Origin: Chloroflexota bacterium
GTDB lineage: Bacteria > Chloroflexota > Anaerolineae > Anaerolineales > UBA4823
Direction: 5' to 3'
Assembly (NCBI GenBank): GCA_029782365.1
Contig: JAKOUW010000202.1
Coordinates: 186,001-250,000, forward strand
DNA: 64,000 bases
The notes under the pieces were generated by a model that worked only from the letters and a program-made list of their open reading frames with translations, was not told the origin of the DNA and did not search any database. Position 1 is the stretch's first letter; each line of letters starts with the position of its first letter. Positions 49,301 through 58,166 of this stretch are shown here, one piece after another. The translations under genes were made by a program, and so were the position numbers.

Positions 49301-51853
49301 CTAAGCGGTCATCTCGAACGTATGCCTGCCGCTTTCCACCCGGTAGGTTTCCTGACCTGGCATAACCACCGTGGCAGCACAATTGCCCGGAATTGTCACT
49401 TCCAGCAGGAACAAGCCATCTTTCCGTTCCCAGCGCGCCACCACCTCGCCAAAAACACTTTCATACCTGGCGCTCGCTTCATTTAGGCTGCCGCCGAAAT
49501 GCGGCGCAATCAAAAACTCGTTTTCTCCGGCGACATTCAGGCCGCCCACTGTATTGAACAGCCACTCGCACACCGCACCAAAGGCATAATGATTATGCGA
49601 GGCCTTGGGATGCCCGTCTTTGTCATAACCTTCCCAGCTTTCCCAGATGGTGGTCGCGCCATGGCCGGGCTCGTACAGCCAGCCGGGACAATCTTCATTC
49701 TCCAGCACCTTGAAGGCAGCTTCCAATTTGCCAGCGGCTGTCAGCACCGGCAGAATAAACGGCGTTGACAAAAAGCCTGTGCCGATGCGCCAATAATTTT
49801 CGGCAAGCGCCTGTTCTAGCCTGTTTTCAACATTGGTTTTGGTCTCTCCTGCCAGCAAGCCGAGGGCCAGCGGGCGCACCAGCTTGGCCTGGCGACTGGT
49901 GTTGGCCGTACCGTTCTTGACGAAGAGGAAGTTGTAAGCCTTTTTTGCTCCTTCAGCATATTCTGAGTACCGCTGGTGGTCTTCTTCCAGGCCCAATGCT
50001 TTCGCCGCCTCGCTCATGCACTGCATCTGATAGCTGAAATAAGCCGTCGCTTCCTCAGGCTTGGGCAAAATTATGTTGACGATAAAATTGCCTGGTTCAA
50101 CCCCTGCCGGTTCCAGCCACTCGCCGAAGTGCTGGTAACAATCATACGTATATTTTTTATACGGATTTTGCTTGAACCAGTTGGTGATAAACGTCTTTGA
50201 GGCGCGGCGGATCGAAAATTCAGCAAAGGCCTTCATCGATGGATAACAGCGGCGGATAAATTCAATATCGCCGTATATTTTATAACAGCGAAAGGGCACA
50301 AAAATCGAGGCATCCCCCCACCCCACGCCGCCGTCCATCGCCTGGATGTAAGCGTCATTGCCAACGGCCGGGACAATGCTGTGCGCCTTGCCATCTTTCG
50401 TTTGCCGGTCAGCGAGGTCCTGCAGCCATTTGCGGAAAAAGGGTGCGGCGTTCATCAGGTAATTCGCAGTGTTGCAAAAAATTTGCGCATCGCCCGTCCA
50501 ACCGGCGCGCTCACGCGTTGGGCAGTCGGTGGGTACATCGGCGAAATTGCCCTTCATCGACCAGCGCGTGTTCCTGACGAGTTGGTTAACCAACTCGTTC
50601 GAACAAGTGAAATCGCCTGTCTCTTCCAAGTCTGAATAGACGGCAACCGCCCGGAAATCATGCGGGTTAACGGCATCCAGGCCGTCCACCAGCGCGTAGC
50701 GGAAACCAAAGATGGCAAATTTCGTCCGGTAGAAGTCATCATGGCCTGAACAGATGAACTCGACCTTCTGGGCGATATACTCCTTTGCGCCGCACTGGAA
50801 GTTTTCTTGAGTAAATTCGCCGTGGTCCAGAGCCTCGCCCATTTTCAATGTGACCTTCTGCCCGGCTTGTCCTTGCATATGGAATTCAACAAAACCGGCA
50901 ATATTCTGCCCGAAATCGAGAATCTGGCTGCCATTTGGCGAGATGATGAGCGCAGGCGCAAATCTTTCGTGTTGTTTCACCTTGACGTTGTTCGACGCGC
51001 CTGGAATGACGGCGTATTTGTCCAGCCTGGCCTTGCCAGCATAACTCGGGCTCAACCTGGAGTCAACAATCTCCCCGTTTTTCAGATCCGCATAGCGGAT
51101 TGCCCCGTCATTGCTCCAGCCAAAACGCTCATCAGACCCAATCGTTTCCTTCGTCCCGTCCTCAAAAATAAGTTCAAGCTGGCATAACAGCCGGGTGCGC
51201 GTGCCGAACACGTTGCGGTAGCTCATGGCGCCGACACAGCCGCGATACCAGCCATCTGCCAGCGAAAGTTCAAGGGTGTTCTCGCCTTCCCCTGCCATCC
51301 CGGTGATATCATAAGTCTCGTACTGCAGGCGCTTGTTGTAGTCGGTGTACCCTGGAGTCAGTTCGGCATCGCCTACTTTTTCGCCATTCAACACAGCTTC
51401 GTACAGTCCACAGGCGGTGACGTACAACCTGGCATACAAGACTGGCTTATGTATCTCGAAAATCCTTTTGAAACAGTCAACTGGATAACGCAGTTTCTTG
51501 TCGATTGCGCAGTTTGCAGTGATCCACTGCCCCGACCAATCGGATGGTTCGAGCAGGCCCATCTCAAAGAATGCCGAGGATTCGGTGCCGGGTTCACCAT
51601 TCTCATCCCACAGCCTGATAGACCATTCCACGCGCTGGCGGCTGCGCAGTTCCCTGCCTGCATATTCGGCGCGCATGCTGCTCGATTGGACCTTTCCACT
51701 CTGCCAGGTTACCTCGCCATCGATTTTGGCGATTATGCTGTACGCCGTTTGTTTGTTGGCGCCGGACACATTCCAAAAAAGGCGCGGTTTAACAATGTCG
51801 ATCCCAAGAGGGTTGACCAGGTATTCAGTCTTCAGGTGTATCGGGGTAATCAT
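49301..51853 (-). CDS. GH78 alpha-L-rhamnosidase
   Basis: This 850-residue multidomain glycosidase has N-terminal beta-sandwich domains (about 1-330; 'EYLVNPLGIDIVKPRLFW', 'YVTACGLYEAVLNGEKVGDAELTPGYTDYNKRLQY'), an (alpha/alpha)6 catalytic barrel ('DVPTDCPTRERAGWTGDAQIFCNTANY', 'GDASIFVPFRCYKIYGD', 'ATTIWESWEGYDKDGHP', 'SHNHYAFGAVCEWLF') and a C-terminal beta-domain. The DCPTRERAGWTGDAQ motif holds the acidic catalytic residues of GH78. There is no signal peptide, so it should act on imported rhamnosides in the cytoplasm. I chose ATG 51853, preceded by CGGAGAAAG. It is the third gene of a cassette with a GPH symporter and GH3. Confidence 0.93.
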   Translation of the reverse strand: MITPIHLKTEYLVNPLGIDIVKPRLFWNVSGANKQTAYSIIAKIDGEVTWQSGKVQSSSMRAEYAGRELRSRQRVEWSIRLWDENGEPGTESSAFFEMGLLEPSDWSGQWITANCAIDKKLRYPVDCFKRIFEIHKPVLYARLYVTACGLYEAVLNGEKVGDAELTPGYTDYNKRLQYETYDITGMAGEGENTLELSLADGWYRGCVGAMSYRNVFGTRTRLLCQLELIFEDGTKETIGSDERFGWSNDGAIRYADLKNGEIVDSRLSPSYAGKARLDKYAVIPGASNNVKVKQHERFAPALIISPNGSQILDFGQNIAGFVEFHMQGQAGQKVTLKMGEALDHGEFTQENFQCGAKEYIAQKVEFICSGHDDFYRTKFAIFGFRYALVDGLDAVNPHDFRAVAVYSDLEETGDFTCSNELVNQLVRNTRWSMKGNFADVPTDCPTRERAGWTGDAQIFCNTANYLMNAAPFFRKWLQDLADRQTKDGKAHSIVPAVGNDAYIQAMDGGVGWGDASIFVPFRCYKIYGDIEFIRRCYPSMKAFAEFSIRRASKTFITNWFKQNPYKKYTYDCYQHFGEWLEPAGVEPGNFIVNIILPKPEEATAYFSYQMQCMSEAAKALGLEEDHQRYSEYAEGAKKAYNFLFVKNGTANTSRQAKLVRPLALGLLAGETKTNVENRLEQALAENYWRIGTGFLSTPFILPVLTAAGKLEAAFKVLENEDCPGWLYEPGHGATTIWESWEGYDKDGHPKASHNHYAFGAVCEWLFNTVGGLNVAGENEFLIAPHFGGSLNEASARYESVFGEVVARWERKDGLFLLEVTIPGNCAATVVMPGQETYRVESGRHTFEMTA

Positions 51854-51934
51854 CGTCTTTCTCCGGTGCGCAATTATGTTGATTGGTTCTTGCAAGGAAC
51901 GAGCATGATTGAAGGAAATGTTGAGCGCTGTTTC

Positions 51935-53362
51935 CTAATCGATCTGCACCATTTCTTGTTTTGCCCTGCCAATTTCGGCATACATCTCATCGCGACTGGT
52001 CTTCTTGAGGAGTGGGTAGAAGACCATTATTCCTATTGCCAGCAGACCGAATACAGCCGGAATGGCGAAAAGGACCAACCCCAACCCGCTGAACAATGAA
52101 GCCGGGATCGTCGCCGCATCTTTGTAAAGCTCAGCGTCATAGCCCACTCCGACCAATACGACGCCAGTCAAAGCGGAAGAAATGGCTGCCTGCAGTTTCA
52201 GGACCATCTGACCAACAGCATTGACCATCCCTTCCATGCTCTTCCCCATCTTGTATTTGTTGTAATCCATGCACTCCATGTTGATGAGCGTCCCCGGGAT
52301 GTACCCCATCCCCGATCCGACCAGTGTGACGAACAACAGAGGGTAGAGAATCGCCACCTGGCGAATCGGGCCTGCCAGGTTGATCAACCACAAAACTGCC
52401 AGGGGCACAATGGTAATCATATTTGCGACGATTGCGCCTACACCGGGAGTGACATATTTTTGCACAAATTGTGCCAGGAAAGTGCCTGCCGCCAGGCCAA
52501 AGAGGATGCTCAGGCCCCAGATCATCGACTGTGTGCCCAGGTTTTCTGCGCCGAAAGAGTATTTGATATAGTATGTGATGGCGGCCATGATGAAGGAAAA
52601 CACAAATCCGCCAAACAGGCCGGACAATGACGAAACCAGCAAGGGTTTGTTTGCTTTGAACATTTCCACCACATCTCGAATATTGACCGCTTCTTCGTCG
52701 GCATTGCTGTTGCCCTCTTTGATCAAGGTAACACCAAACATAGACAATACGGTGAAAGGCACCATGAACAAGATTACCGCCAGTCCAATATTGGGCGTCA
52801 CTCCATCCCGTCCCAGTGCAATGGCAATTGCCATAAAGAAAGACATCAGGATGGATAAAAACGTGATGATGATTCTCGGCGCCACCAGCAGTTTCGTCCG
52901 CACGACGGCGTCATTGGAGAGAGACTGCACCAGCGGATTCATCGGCAAGAGGGTAAAGGCGGTATCGAATATGATGTACAGAATATAAACCAGGGCCACT
53001 TTAGTAACGTCCGACAGGTTGGCGGGTATATTGAACAGGGCGATAATCAGGATGGTCGAGGCCAGCGTTCCCCAGAACATGAACGGTTTGAACTTACCCC
53101 ATTTTGTGCGTGGACTGCGATCCATCACAAAGCCCAGGATGGGATCATTGATCCCATCCCACAGGCGCCCCACCAGCAGCATCAGCGTCGCCACCTGGGC
53201 GGCTTTCCCGGCGATGCCAGTATAAATACCCGCATAGTCGGTGATGTAGATCATGAGAAAGCCAGTAATGAGCGAGTTGGCGATCATCTGCGAAATGCCC
53301 ATTGTCGAGACGCCAAACATTGTTTTGAAATCCAGCGGGTACTCTTTCTTCTCTTTGCTCAT
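51935..53362 (-). CDS. GPH-family sugar:cation symporter (MFS)
   Basis: This 475-residue membrane protein has about 12 hydrophobic segments and glycoside-pentoside-hexuronide symporter features: 'LVGRLWDGINDPILGFVMDRSPRTKWGKFKPFMFWG' in the first loop, 'GSGMGYIPGTLINMECMDYNKYKMGKSMEGMVNAV' in the second half, and a cytoplasmic start 'KEYPLDFKTMFG'. It imports a glycoside, likely a rhamnose- or glucose-containing oligosaccharide or its aglycone-linked form, with Na+ or H+. AAGGAGAATTTATT precedes ATG 53362. It lies between GH78 and GH3 genes in the same orientation. Confidence 0.9.
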   Translation of the reverse strand: MSKEKKEYPLDFKTMFGVSTMGISQMIANSLITGFLMIYITDYAGIYTGIAGKAAQVATLMLLVGRLWDGINDPILGFVMDRSPRTKWGKFKPFMFWGTLASTILIIALFNIPANLSDVTKVALVYILYIIFDTAFTLLPMNPLVQSLSNDAVVRTKLLVAPRIIITFLSILMSFFMAIAIALGRDGVTPNIGLAVILFMVPFTVLSMFGVTLIKEGNSNADEEAVNIRDVVEMFKANKPLLVSSLSGLFGGFVFSFIMAAITYYIKYSFGAENLGTQSMIWGLSILFGLAAGTFLAQFVQKYVTPGVGAIVANMITIVPLAVLWLINLAGPIRQVAILYPLLFVTLVGSGMGYIPGTLINMECMDYNKYKMGKSMEGMVNAVGQMVLKLQAAISSALTGVVLVGVGYDAELYKDAATIPASLFSGLGLVLFAIPAVFGLLAIGIMVFYPLLKKTSRDEMYAEIGRAKQEMVQID

Positions 53363-53442
53363 AATAAATTCTCCTTGGTTCTTAATTTGTGATCACCAGC
53401 CAGTCATGCTGCTTTCATAACGTCATCTTTTGAAAATTCAAT

Positions 53443-55860
53443 TTACTGATCGACCTTCGAGCCAGCTTTTCTGGATATCTCCCGGATCCCTTGCAAAAAT
53501 TCCCCATTCGCCAGATGCACCAGGCCCGTAGTCACATTCCTGGGCATGCTGTCTGGGCTGACCAGGCTAAGGTTTTTCAGCGGAGTGTGCGTAGAGCTGG
53601 ACATGATCATCTTGAAGGTAGGGTTGTTATAATCCACGCCGCCCAATCCTTTTCCGACGCTGCGCTCGATGCCTTTGACCACCTGCTGGATGATGAAACT
53701 GGACTGCATATCGTTGAAAGAGCAGTCCAATGTGTATTCACCCTTTTTCCACAGCTGGGGCGGCTCAATTTTCCAGCCCAACAGTGATTCGAAATCGGCC
53801 TGCGTGGGTTTTCCCTTGGGATGGGTATACCATTCCGAAACTTGCCCTGATTCCATCTTGAACTCTGCCCCTTGAATAAACACTTCGCCCTGCAAGCGGA
53901 TATCCTGGCTGGAAGATCCTATCAATATGCGGTACGTCCCGCCTGGTACGCTCCACCCGCCCCTTGCCGCGTCATAAATAGCGAAGGAGCGGGCGTCCAA
54001 AGTGAACCTTGCTGTTTTGGCTTCGCCCGCCCTGAGCAACACCTTGGTAAATTCCTTCAATTCTTTCTGCGGCCGAAAAGTGATCGATTCAAGCGCTTCG
54101 ACATATATCTGGATTACTTCTGCCCCCTCGACATCGCCAGTATTTTGGATGTGCGCTGAGACGCTCAACGCATACGGTGAATGAAGTTCGGTTGGTGAGA
54201 TCTCCAGGTCGCTGTACTCAAATCTAGTGTATGACAGGCCATGCCCAAATGGGAAAAGAACAGGTTTGTCGGCTTTATCGTAATAACGGTATCCGACATA
54301 AATTCCTTCCCGATACTGCGCCTGTTTTCCGCCGGTTTCATACAGTCCCGCTGACGGCACATCCGCATAACACAGTGGATAACTCTCCGCCAGCTTTCCG
54401 CTCGGGTTAACCACGCCTGCCAGCAGCTCTGCCACAGCCAGCCCGCCGGCCTGGCCTGCCAGGTACATGTTCAGCACTGCTTTTACTCTCGACAGCCAGG
54501 GCATTTCCACCGGGGCGCCGCCGGACAGCACCACCACCGTATTTGGGTTTGCATCAGCCAGGCCGGCAATGAGCCGGTTGTGGCTGTCAGGCATCGCCAG
54601 ACTGTCGCGGTCAAAACCTTCAGATTCATATTCATCCGGCAAGCCGGCGAATACCACCACAATGTCAGACTGCCGCGCCGCTGCAACGGCCTCCGCCAGC
54701 AGTTTTTCATCGCCCGGCCCTTTGAGCGGGTAGCCTGGGTAATAGATATAATCCAGGCCCAACGTGTTAAAACCATCCAACGCGTTGGACATCTGTGTGG
54801 GCTGGATATGCGAGCTGCCCGCGCCCTGATAGCGCGGCTCTTTCGCCAGCGCGCCGACCAGGGCAATCTTCTTCCCTTTGGGGATAGGGAGGATGCGACC
54901 TTCGTTTTTGAGCAAAACGGCTGAGTTGGCGGCGATTTTTTTGGCCAGTGCATGATGATCGGCCGCGTTGTAGCGATAACCGTTTTTTCGCCTGATGGCT
55001 GCTGTGAAAACCAAATCCAGCAAGCGTTGCACGCATTCGTCCAGGCGGGCCTCATCCAATTCTCCACGGCGGATCGCTGCGATCACCATATCATCGAAGT
55101 ACCCTTTGCTGCCAGGCATCTCCAGGTCCAGCCCGGCGTCCAGCGCTTTCAGGCGGTCGTTCAGCGCACCCCAATCGGTGACCAGGATACCGTTGAAGCC
55201 CCATTCCTCGCGCAAAATTTCTCTCAACAAATAATGATGATCGCTGCAGTAAACACCGTTCAATTTATTGTAAGCGCACATCACCGCGGCGGGCCTGGCG
55301 CTCTGGATCGCTTTCTCGAAAGCGGGCAAATAAATTTCCCTCAGGGTTCGCTCATCCAGGATGCTGTCTGAGGCCATGCGCTCGTTTTCCTGATTGTTGG
55401 CGGCGAAATGCTTCAGCGCTGCCCCTACCCCCTGGCTCTGCAGTCCCTTGATCCAGCTTGCCGCCATCTCGCCCGCTAGAAAGGGATCTTCAGAGAAATA
55501 CTCGAAGTTCCGTCCGCACAACGGGCTGCGCTTGATATTAGCGCCCGGGCCTAAAACAATGGATACATCCTCCTGCAGGGCTTCTTCACCGATGGCGGCG
55601 CCCAATTCAAACAACAAATCCCGGTCCCAGGAACAGGCGCTCAGGCTGGCAGTCGGGAAGCTGGTGGACGGGACGCTGCGGTTAATGCCCAGTTGGTCGG
55701 CGGCTGCCAGTTGTTTGCGCAAGCCGTGCGGTCCATCCGCCATCCGGATGGACGGAATCCCGTATTTCTCGAAGGCTTTGGTCGTAAAGAAGTCGGCACC
55801 CGAACACAGGGCGACTTTGTCTTCCAGGGTCATTTGGTCAATGATGGTTGAGAAATACAT
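53443..55860 (-). CDS. GH3 family beta-glucosidase
   Basis: This 805-residue enzyme has the (beta/alpha)8 domain ('MADGPHGLRKQ', 'ANIKRSPLCGRNFEYFSEDPFLAGEMAASWIKGLQSQGV', 'LKHFAANNQE') with the nucleophile Asp in 'GILVTDWGALND' (about D229). The second domain ('RYQGAGSSHIQPTQ', 'PLCYADVPSAGLY', 'REGIYVGYRYYDKA', 'PVLFPFGHGLSYTRFEYSDL') and a fibronectin-III-like C-terminus ('NTGDVEGAEVIQIYV') follow. There is an extra C-terminal segment of about 100 residues. No signal peptide is present, so it is intracellular. ATG 55860 is preferred over TTG 55866. It heads the GH3-GPH-GH78 operon, divergent from an AraC-family gene. Confidence 0.92.
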   Translation of the reverse strand: MYFSTIIDQMTLEDKVALCSGADFFTTKAFEKYGIPSIRMADGPHGLRKQLAAADQLGINRSVPSTSFPTASLSACSWDRDLLFELGAAIGEEALQEDVSIVLGPGANIKRSPLCGRNFEYFSEDPFLAGEMAASWIKGLQSQGVGAALKHFAANNQENERMASDSILDERTLREIYLPAFEKAIQSARPAAVMCAYNKLNGVYCSDHHYLLREILREEWGFNGILVTDWGALNDRLKALDAGLDLEMPGSKGYFDDMVIAAIRRGELDEARLDECVQRLLDLVFTAAIRRKNGYRYNAADHHALAKKIAANSAVLLKNEGRILPIPKGKKIALVGALAKEPRYQGAGSSHIQPTQMSNALDGFNTLGLDYIYYPGYPLKGPGDEKLLAEAVAAARQSDIVVVFAGLPDEYESEGFDRDSLAMPDSHNRLIAGLADANPNTVVVLSGGAPVEMPWLSRVKAVLNMYLAGQAGGLAVAELLAGVVNPSGKLAESYPLCYADVPSAGLYETGGKQAQYREGIYVGYRYYDKADKPVLFPFGHGLSYTRFEYSDLEISPTELHSPYALSVSAHIQNTGDVEGAEVIQIYVEALESITFRPQKELKEFTKVLLRAGEAKTARFTLDARSFAIYDAARGGWSVPGGTYRILIGSSSQDIRLQGEVFIQGAEFKMESGQVSEWYTHPKGKPTQADFESLLGWKIEPPQLWKKGEYTLDCSFNDMQSSFIIQQVVKGIERSVGKGLGGVDYNNPTFKMIMSSSTHTPLKNLSLVSPDSMPRNVTTGLVHLANGEFLQGIREISRKAGSKVDQ

Positions 55861-56005
55861 CTTCAATTCATCCTTCAGGCGATCATCAATTTATTTCTCG
55901 TAGAATGAGATAGAATAAATTTACCGGTTTTGCCGCTGGCAGTCTATCAAAAACTGGAATTTTCTTTAAAAATTAGGCGGCTTATTTCAATCAGGCAGGT
56001 ATCCC

Positions 56006-57205
56006 ATGACGCTGGCTCCGTTTACGCAAATCTGCGATATGTTTTATGAAGTCTCCTACCTTCCCCTGACGGTGTGCCAACCGCAGGGTAAGCCGCAGTA
56101 TTGGGCGCCTCGCCTCGAGTCGCCCGATGAATCTCAAGAGGCCAACCAGGCGTTGATTAATACTTTTGCCCAGGCATCTCCTGACCAAAACAACCCCTTT
56201 GTGGAAATTTCAAGCCCAGCGTTTTTCTTTTCGGTGATCAAGCTGAACAGCGGAGAGTATCTCATCATCGGGCCGGCCTCACCACACAAGCATGCCCCCG
56301 CGGAAATTCACCAACTAACGATTCTACGGGGAGTGCCCGAGGAGAAACGCGCCGCTTATACTGAGCGCCTCGAACGCATCCCCGTTTTTTCGTTCCGCCA
56401 GTTCCTGACCACCATCTGCCTGGTGCATTACATGTTCAACGGCAGGCTGGTTTCCCCGGAAGATATCCTGCTCTCCCGATCGCCGATCCCCGCAAAAGTG
56501 GATGATCAGTTAGCACAGGCGATCTTCAATGCGCGGGAAAACCAGGTCATCCACACGCCTGCCAGCTTCGAACACTACATTTTACAGGCGGTCAGCGACG
56601 GCAATTTGCCCAAGCTGAAGCAGGCCCTGCTCTCGCCGGTATCCGGTTCGATCGGTAAAATGTCCGACGACCCTATCCGGCAGGAAAAATACACCTTTAT
56701 CTGCTTCGTCACCCTGGTCACCCGGGCTGCCATCGCCGGCGGTCTGAACCAGGAGCTGACCTTTTCATTGAGCGATATTTACTGCCAGAGAGTCGACCGC
56801 CTGCAAAATATCTCCGACATTGCCAGGCTCTCCTGGGAAATGTGCATGGATTTCACCCAAAAAGTGGAGGCGGTCAAATGGAAAAACAAACCATCCCCCG
56901 GCGTGATGCAGTGCTGTGAGTACATTAGCCTCCATTTGCATGAAAACATCGACCTGACCCAACTGACAAACCTGGCGCGCACCAGCTCGAAAACGCTTTC
57001 GAAAAGGTTTCGCAGCGAAACCGGCCTGACGATCAACGACTATATTCATCGGGAGAGGATCAAAGAGGCGCAGTCGCTGCTGAAATACACCGATTATTCG
57101 ATTTCAGAGATCGGTTATTACCTGCAGTACAATTCGCAGAGCTATTTTTCGTCCATTTTCAAGAAATTCAGCGGTCTGACGCCGCAGCAGTACCGCGAGG
57201 AGTAG
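56006..57205 (+). CDS. AraC-family transcriptional regulator
   Basis: This 399-residue protein has a long N-terminal ligand-type region (about 1-300) and a C-terminal AraC double helix-turn-helix (about 300-399). The latter shows 'CCEYISLHLHENIDLTQLTNLARTSSKTLSKRFRSETGLTINDYIHRERIKEAQSLLKYTDYSISEIGYYLQYNSQSYFSSIFKKFSGLTPQQYREE'-type features in order: first HTH, 'YIHRERI' linker and 'GLTPQQYR' end. It is divergent from the GH3-symporter-GH78 operon across about 145 bp, which makes it the likely activator. CAGGTATCCC precedes ATG 56006. The inducing sugar is unknown. Confidence 0.9.
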   Translation: MTLAPFTQICDMFYEVSYLPLTVCQPQGKPQYWAPRLESPDESQEANQALINTFAQASPDQNNPFVEISSPAFFFSVIKLNSGEYLIIGPASPHKHAPAEIHQLTILRGVPEEKRAAYTERLERIPVFSFRQFLTTICLVHYMFNGRLVSPEDILLSRSPIPAKVDDQLAQAIFNARENQVIHTPASFEHYILQAVSDGNLPKLKQALLSPVSGSIGKMSDDPIRQEKYTFICFVTLVTRAAIAGGLNQELTFSLSDIYCQRVDRLQNISDIARLSWEMCMDFTQKVEAVKWKNKPSPGVMQCCEYISLHLHENIDLTQLTNLARTSSKTLSKRFRSETGLTINDYIHRERIKEAQSLLKYTDYSISEIGYYLQYNSQSYFSSIFKKFSGLTPQQYREE

Positions 57206-57319
57206 GAAAGTAACATCCTTGATAAGATGCTTGCCTTTTCCAAACAGAGCTTAAGCATAGATGGATCATTTCTCACTCCGGGTTTACACAAGAAATTATT
57301 GCATTGTCAGGACTATAAG

Positions 57320-58150
57320 TTATTTTTTTCGAAAGGCGCTTTCAAACGGCCCGATAAACCTGCGCTCTTCCGACCAATCCACAATTGCAAAAATGACCTG
57401 CCGAAAAGCGCCCTGGAAATCGCCGGCCAGCGCCTGGTAGAACCATTGGCTGACCAGCCTGCCATCATTGCCGAACGCGCCGCAACCCCAGGCCCCAAGA
57501 ACAAGGGAGTCATGATGATGCTCTAAGCCAATCCACAGCACTTTTGCGATCCGCTGGCGAAAGGTCTGCTCGATCTCATTTGCCCGGCTGGCAGGCAGGT
57601 GGCTGGCAAATGGCGCTGCGGCGGTGATGATCGCAACTGGGTACGGTTCATCGAGAAGCGCGCCATCATCCGCTCGGAAGACCGGAACAGCGGGAGAATA
57701 GAGCATGTAGCTGGTATAGATCGGGTCGCTCTGCTTCCGGTTAAAGGCATACATCGGCTGGTCTTTCAAACAGGCATACAGCCCTGAAGAGCGCGCCAGG
57801 TATTCCTCCTGCGCCCGGGCGCCGTCCAGGAATCCCCCACCCGGATGCGTTGCCGAGGCGAAATTCAAGACAGCCGGGGTCATTCCCTGATTCAACAGGC
57901 GCCGGGCAGCCGAGAGTGAGGTTTCGTTTTCCACTTCGATATGCGTTGCATAAAGACCAGGATGCTGGCTGACATACACAAACTCAGGCGGATAGGCAGC
58001 CGTTCCTCTGACGGCGTTTGTGATGGCGGCAGCCAGCTCCACCCGCTGGCCGGCAGGGCTGATGTAAGCTCCCTGCTGGATTATTTCAACGGTTTCCAAG
58101 CCGTACTTTTGAGCCAGATTTCTGGATATATGAGCGTTATAAGTAGTCAT
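57320..58150 (-). CDS. Bacterial-type poly(ADP-ribose) glycohydrolase (TIGR02452-like)
   Basis: This 276-residue macrodomain-like enzyme has the PARG signature: 'NFASATHPGGGFLDGARAQEEYLARSS' with G104-G106 and the catalytic Q114-E115-E116 in the order GGG-x7-QEE. It also has 'CGAFGNDGRLVSQWFYQAL' near the C-terminus, which fits the ADP-ribose pocket. The length matches the DUF2263/TIGR02452 group. It removes ADP-ribose from modified proteins or poly(ADP-ribose). It lies 17 bp downstream of the UvrA fusion in the same direction, so ADP-ribose and DNA-repair functions may be coordinated (inference). Confidence 0.88.
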   Translation of the reverse strand: MTTYNAHISRNLAQKYGLETVEIIQQGAYISPAGQRVELAAAITNAVRGTAAYPPEFVYVSQHPGLYATHIEVENETSLSAARRLLNQGMTPAVLNFASATHPGGGFLDGARAQEEYLARSSGLYACLKDQPMYAFNRKQSDPIYTSYMLYSPAVPVFRADDGALLDEPYPVAIITAAAPFASHLPASRANEIEQTFRQRIAKVLWIGLEHHHDSLVLGAWGCGAFGNDGRLVSQWFYQALAGDFQGAFRQVIFAIVDWSEERRFIGPFESAFRKK

Positions 58151-58166
58151 GGTGGACAGCCTTGCA